Below, piece by piece: positions 46,756-49,598 of a stretch of 49,598 nt of DNA (within the stretch, counting starts at the first letter, position 1; every line of letters begins with the position of its first letter). Location of the stretch: positions 1-49,598 of the forward strand of contig DATAPH010000098.1 of the NCBI GenBank assembly GCA_036265325.1, given 5' to 3'. The notes under the pieces are model-generated. The model made no database searches. It was not told where the DNA came from and saw only the letters and a program-made list of their open reading frames with translations. Source of the stretch: AC-51 sp036265325. GTDB lineage: Bacteria > Actinomycetota > UBA4738 > HRBIN12. A program made the position numbers and the translations under genes.

Positions 46756-47186
46756 ACGATCCGGTTCCCACCACGACGCTGCAAGATGAAGAGAAAGGCG
46801 CCCGACGCATGACCATCGGCCTGATCCTCGTATCCGTGACGCTCGCCGCCGTGGCCCAGGTGACACTCAAAGCCGGGATGAACCACGTGACCGACGCCAA
46901 CGGCGGTCAGCTCGCGCTGAACGGCGAGTCCCTGAAGCAGATCGCATCTCAGGTATGGGTCTGGGCCGGTCTCATCATCTTCGCGTTCTCGGCGGTGCTG
47001 TGGCTGTTCGCGCTGTCACGCGCGAACCTTTCGTTCGCCTACCCGTTCGCCGCTCTCGGCTACGTGATCATCGTGATCGCGTCGATCCTGTTCCTCGACG
47101 AGCACGTGCAGCCGCTCACGTGGGTGGGGGTCGCGCTGATCGTCGCCGGCATCCTCGTGGTCGCGCAGGGCGCGCCGCAGGGATGA
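46752..47186 (+). CDS. Small EamA/SMR-like four-helix membrane protein
   Basis: A 144-residue protein with four hydrophobic helices (IGLILVSVTLAAVAQVTLKAGM, VWVWAGLIIFAFSAVLWLFALS, LSFAYPFAALGYVIIVIASILFL, LTWVGVALIVAGILVVAQG). The AQVTLK and SRANLSFAYPF patterns are those of EamA/small-multidrug-resistance transporters, including ArnE/ArnF lipid-linked sugar flippases. In this setting a flippase for a lipid-linked sugar donor is plausible but unproven. GTG at 46752 overlaps the wzt stop; an ATG at 46809 would still leave four helices. Its stop overlaps the GT2 ATG. Confidence 0.75.
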   Translation: MNDPVPTTTLQDEEKGARRMTIGLILVSVTLAAVAQVTLKAGMNHVTDANGGQLALNGESLKQIASQVWVWAGLIIFAFSAVLWLFALSRANLSFAYPFAALGYVIIVIASILFLDEHVQPLTWVGVALIVAGILVVAQGAPQG

Positions 47187-48055
47187 CCGCTGGGCCGGCC
47201 GCGGACCTTGCGGTCGTCATCGTCAACTTCAACACGGGGGATTGGCTCGGGCGATGCCTCGCCTCGATCGAGGAGGCACAGGGCGATGTCGCCGTCGACG
47301 TCCTCGTCGTCGACAACGACTCGCACGACGGGAGCGCCGACGCGGCCGAGCCGGCGGGCGCTCGCCTGATCCGGAACGCGACCAACCGATATCTCTCGCC
47401 GGCGTGGAATCAGGGCGCCGCCGAAACCGACGCGCCGTTCCTGCTGTTCCTGAATCCGGACACCGAGTGGTTCCACGGGACGCTTGCGGATTTCGTCGCG
47501 GTCGCGCGGGCACATCCGCGGGCGGGCATCGTCGGACCGATGCTCCGCAACCCCGACGGAACGCCGTATCCGTCGGGCAGGCGGTTCCCGAGTCTGACGA
47601 ACGCCGTCGGCCACGCCTTCGTGTCGCCGATCACGCGTGATAACCGATTCACGCGCAGGTACGAGATGGACGGCTGGGACCGGACGACGGAGCGCGAGGT
47701 CGACTGGGTGAGTGGCGCCTGCATGCTCGTTCCTCGCAGCGCCTTCGACGCCGTCTGCGGCTTCGACGAAGGCTTCCCTTTGTACGCCGAGGAGCTCGAC
47801 ATCGCGACCCGGTTGCGAGAAGCAGGCTGGAGCGTCGTCTTCACGCCCACGGTCGAGGTGATCCATGCTGTCGGCATCTCGACGGGCGGGGACCGCCGGC
47901 CACACAAGCTCGTCGTGATGCACTCGTCGAGCCTCTACCGCTACTACCGCCTTCATCGGGCCGCGGGATGGCGTCGCGTAACCTTGCCGCTGGCGTGGCT
48001 CGCCCTTCGCGTGCGGGCTGAGGTGGCGTGGTTGATCGGGAAGGTGCGGGCATGA
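47183..48055 (+). CDS. Glycosyltransferase family 2 (rhamnosyltransferase-like)
   Basis: A 290-residue GT-A enzyme. It begins MTAGPAADLAVVIVNFNTGDWLGRCLASI. The donor aspartates are in VLVVDNDSHDGS and in LLFLNPDTEWF (D-x-D-like). SGACMLVPRSAFDAVCGFDEGFPLYAEELDIATRLREAGW is the classic region of WbbL-like rhamnosyltransferases, with a hydrophobic tail after it. Given the rml genes, use of dTDP-rhamnose is reasonable but inferred. ATG overlaps the previous stop (ATGA), and the next ATG overlaps its stop (ATGA). Confidence 0.9.
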   Translation: MTAGPAADLAVVIVNFNTGDWLGRCLASIEEAQGDVAVDVLVVDNDSHDGSADAAEPAGARLIRNATNRYLSPAWNQGAAETDAPFLLFLNPDTEWFHGTLADFVAVARAHPRAGIVGPMLRNPDGTPYPSGRRFPSLTNAVGHAFVSPITRDNRFTRRYEMDGWDRTTEREVDWVSGACMLVPRSAFDAVCGFDEGFPLYAEELDIATRLREAGWSVVFTPTVEVIHAVGISTGGDRRPHKLVVMHSSSLYRYYRLHRAAGWRRVTLPLAWLALRVRAEVAWLIGKVRA

Positions 48056-49071
48056 AGGCGGTCGTGCTGGTCGGCGGGTTCGGCACGCGGCTGCGGCCTC
48101 TGACGGAGACGATCAAGAAGGAGCTCCTGCCGCTCGTCGACCGCCCGATCCTGGACCACACGCTGGACCGGCTCGTTCGCCACGGCGTCGGCGACGTCGT
48201 GATGTCCTCGCCGTATCTCGAAGAGGCGTTCCATCCGTTCATCGAAGCGAGGCACCACGAACCACGGATCACGTGGGTCACCGAACGGGAGCCGCTCGGC
48301 ACCGGCGGCGCGATCGTCAACACGTTGCCCGAGGTCGGTGAAGAACCGTTCTTCGCGTTGAACGGCGACATCTGCACCGACCTGGATCTGAGCGCGATGC
48401 GCGCGTTCCATGAAGCGCGCCGCGCGGCGATCACGATCGCGTTGCACCACGTCGACGACGCCCGCGCATTCGGATTGGTCGAGATCGATGAGACCGGGCG
48501 CGTCGCGGCCTTCCGCGAGAAGCCGGAGGATCCTGTCCCGGGCGATGTGAACGCCGGCACGTACCTGATCGATCCCGCGGTCCTCGCGCCGTGGACCGCC
48601 GACCACGAGATCTCCATCGAGCGGGAGATCTTCCCGGCGGTCATCGACGCCGGCCACCCGGTGTTCGGGTTCGTCGCCGAGACCTACTGGATGGACCTCG
48701 GCACGCCGGAGAAGTATCTCCAAGCGCATTACGACCTGCTCGCCGGGGCGGTGCACGGCGTGACCTACGAAGCGCCGTGGATCGCTCCGACCGCCGACGT
48801 CGAGCACGGCGCGACCCTCGGCGCGCGGACCACCGTGGGGGCGGAGGCGCGCGTCGCGGCCGGCGCCACCGTCGAGGACAGCGTGCTCCACCCTGGAGCA
48901 GCCGTCGGCGCGGGCGCGGTCGTGCGCGCGTCGATCGTCGGGCCCGGCGCCAAGGTCGGCGCAGAGGCGAACGTCACCGGGTGCGTCCTGGGCGCCGGCG
49001 CCACGGTGCCGGACGGTGTGACCATCGCCGGCACGAAGGTGCCGACCGACGGCACAGTAGCTGCCTCGTAA
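48052..49071 (+). CDS. Sugar-1-phosphate nucleotidyltransferase (mannose-1-phosphate guanylyltransferase-like)
   Basis: A 339-residue NDP-sugar pyrophosphorylase. The catalytic part has MKAVVLVGGFGTRLRPLTETIKKELLPLVDRPILDH, EREPLGTGGAIVNTLPEVG, FALNGDIC and FREKPEDPVPGDVNAGTYL. ETYWMDLGTPEKYLQAHYDL follows. A left-handed beta-helix tail of V/G/A hexapeptides (APTADVEHGATLGARTTVGAEARVAAGATV and on) completes it. The layout matches bacterial GDP-mannose pyrophosphorylases of the ManB/GMPP type, though glucose-1-phosphate use is not excluded. ATG overlaps the GT2 stop. It is the last gene of the coupled export run. Confidence 0.85.
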   Translation: MKAVVLVGGFGTRLRPLTETIKKELLPLVDRPILDHTLDRLVRHGVGDVVMSSPYLEEAFHPFIEARHHEPRITWVTEREPLGTGGAIVNTLPEVGEEPFFALNGDICTDLDLSAMRAFHEARRAAITIALHHVDDARAFGLVEIDETGRVAAFREKPEDPVPGDVNAGTYLIDPAVLAPWTADHEISIEREIFPAVIDAGHPVFGFVAETYWMDLGTPEKYLQAHYDLLAGAVHGVTYEAPWIAPTADVEHGATLGARTTVGAEARVAAGATVEDSVLHPGAAVGAGAVVRASIVGPGAKVGAEANVTGCVLGAGATVPDGVTIAGTKVPTDGTVAAS

Positions 49072-49123
49072 CGCTTTACGCGTCGTCCACCGACGCATCC
49101 CCCGACCGGCCCACTCAACAGGG

Positions 49124-49135
49124 CTCGTCGACGAG
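49124..49135. promoter_or_regulatory. Palindrome CTCGTCGACGAG before the SpoIID-like gene
   Basis: A perfect 12-bp palindrome 35 bp upstream of the TAGGGT hexamer, in the 110-bp gap after the nucleotidyltransferase gene. It is close to the -35 zone and could be an operator or chance in G+C-rich DNA. Confidence 0.25.
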
Positions 49136-49169
49136 TCGATGCTCCGGGGGTCCGAAGAACGCCGGGGGA

Positions 49170-49175
49170 TAGGGT
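49170..49175 (+). promoter_or_regulatory. -10 element TAGGGT for the SpoIID-like gene
   Basis: TAGGGT then 6 nt then the ATG at 49182, a leaderless arrangement. Confidence 0.5.
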
Positions 49176-49181
49176 CGAACG

Positions 49182-49598
49182 ATGTGCCGTCGGGTCATCC
49201 GCACGTCGCTGCCGTGCGCATTGCTGCTCGCGATCACGCTCGGTGCCGTCGCGACGCCGGCCTCGGCGAGGGGCGGGTTCACCTTCTACGGGTCGGGCGA
49301 CGGCCACGGGATCGGCATGTCGCAGTGGGGGGCGTACGGCCTCGCCAAGATGGGCTGGACCGACGACCGCATCATCCAGCACTTCTATCAAGGCACGAAG
49401 GTCGTCACGAGCTCGTCGTTGCCCGGCCACATCCGCGTCGGGCTCACGTCGAGCCGCACCGTCGTGCACCTCAAAGCACAGGCGGGTCAGGTCCGCCTCT
49501 GGCAAGGCCACGCGGGCGGCACGCTGATCGGCGCGATCTCGTCCGGTGACACATGGACGGTCCTGGCGCGAAAGCACGACTGGGCGATCAAGCGTCCG
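49182..49598 (+). CDS. SpoIID/LytB-domain protein, partial (N-terminal part)
   Basis: The first 139 residues are visible; the frame remains open to the window end. A signal peptide (MCRRVIRTSLPCALLLAITLGAVATPASA) is followed by FYGSGDGHGIGMSQWGAYGLAKMGW. This glycine/histidine motif begins many SpoIID/LytB-type proteins of Actinomycetota. YQGTKVV and GHIRVGL follow as expected. SpoIID-type enzymes cleave denuded peptidoglycan glycan strands, though LytB-like members may act as regulators of amidases. It sits after the wall-glycan export genes with its own promoter. Confidence 0.78.
   Translation, partial: MCRRVIRTSLPCALLLAITLGAVATPASARGGFTFYGSGDGHGIGMSQWGAYGLAKMGWTDDRIIQHFYQGTKVVTSSSLPGHIRVGLTSSRTVVHLKAQAGQVRLWQGHAGGTLIGAISSGDTWTVLARKHDWAIKRP

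Overview
The window is strongly G+C-rich and tightly packed, with third codon positions almost all G or C. It carries 47 protein genes (two cut by the window ends), a 16-codon candidate and one decayed gene copy. I see no rRNA, tRNA, CRISPR array, insertion sequence or integrase. The best reading is a chromosomal segment of an uncultured, high-G+C bacterium, probably Actinomycetota. The reasons are a DevR/DevS-type two-component pair, an acyl-CoA carboxylase beta subunit followed by a small epsilon-like gene, an LCP/rhamnose/ABC-exporter wall-glycan locus, a DUF6159-type membrane protein, and many promoters of the form TAGNNT placed 6-7 nt before the start codon (leaderless style). The phylum is an inference, not proven by any single gene.

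Region 1 (1-14.2 kb) is mainly short-chain acyl-CoA metabolism: 3-hydroxybutyryl-CoA dehydrogenase, propionyl/acyl-CoA carboxylase beta, a crotonyl-CoA carboxylase/reductase-like enzyme, methylmalonyl-CoA epimerase and an acetyl-CoA acetyltransferase. These would fit acetyl-CoA assimilation through acetoacetyl-, crotonyl-, ethylmalonyl- and methylmalonyl-CoA. Interleaved are two glycosyltransferases, a cupin, a secreted lysozyme-like protein, an ArsR-like/DUF2087 regulator divergent from a RecB-like Fe-S nuclease, an XRE regulator, a NUDIX hydrolase and an unusual FtsH-like membrane AAA+ protease.

Region 2 (14.2-24.7 kb, minus strand) holds a 1056-residue membrane coiled-coil protein ending in a degenerate histidine-kinase module. 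Next to it is a four-gene DNA-end-processing operon, nurA-herA-sbcD-sbcC, with the gene content of the archaeal HerA-NurA-Mre11-Rad50 cluster. A lipoprotein gene lies upstream.

Region 3 (24.8-34.4 kb) contains a hotdog thioesterase, aconitase A and a redox/hypoxia-type island. The island has a DoxX-like membrane protein, a DevR/DosR-family response regulator, an SRPBCC protein, a plastocyanin-multicopper-oxidase lipoprotein, an alpha/beta hydrolase, a single-GAF DevS-like kinase and a pseudo-receiver/pseudo-GGDEF protein. A near-consensus DevR box lies between the SRPBCC and multicopper-oxidase genes, and a half-site precedes the DoxX gene.

Region 4 (34.5-49.6 kb, plus strand) is a surface-polysaccharide locus: LCP ligase, RmlA, RmlB, RmlD (no RmlC), five glycosyltransferases or related proteins, a Wzm/Wzt ABC exporter with a C-terminal binding domain, a small EamA/SMR-like membrane protein, a second sugar nucleotidyltransferase, a phospholipase-C-type phosphoesterase with a decayed tandem remnant, and the start of a SpoIID-like protein. 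Many stops and starts overlap as ATGA or GTGA, which points to translational coupling.
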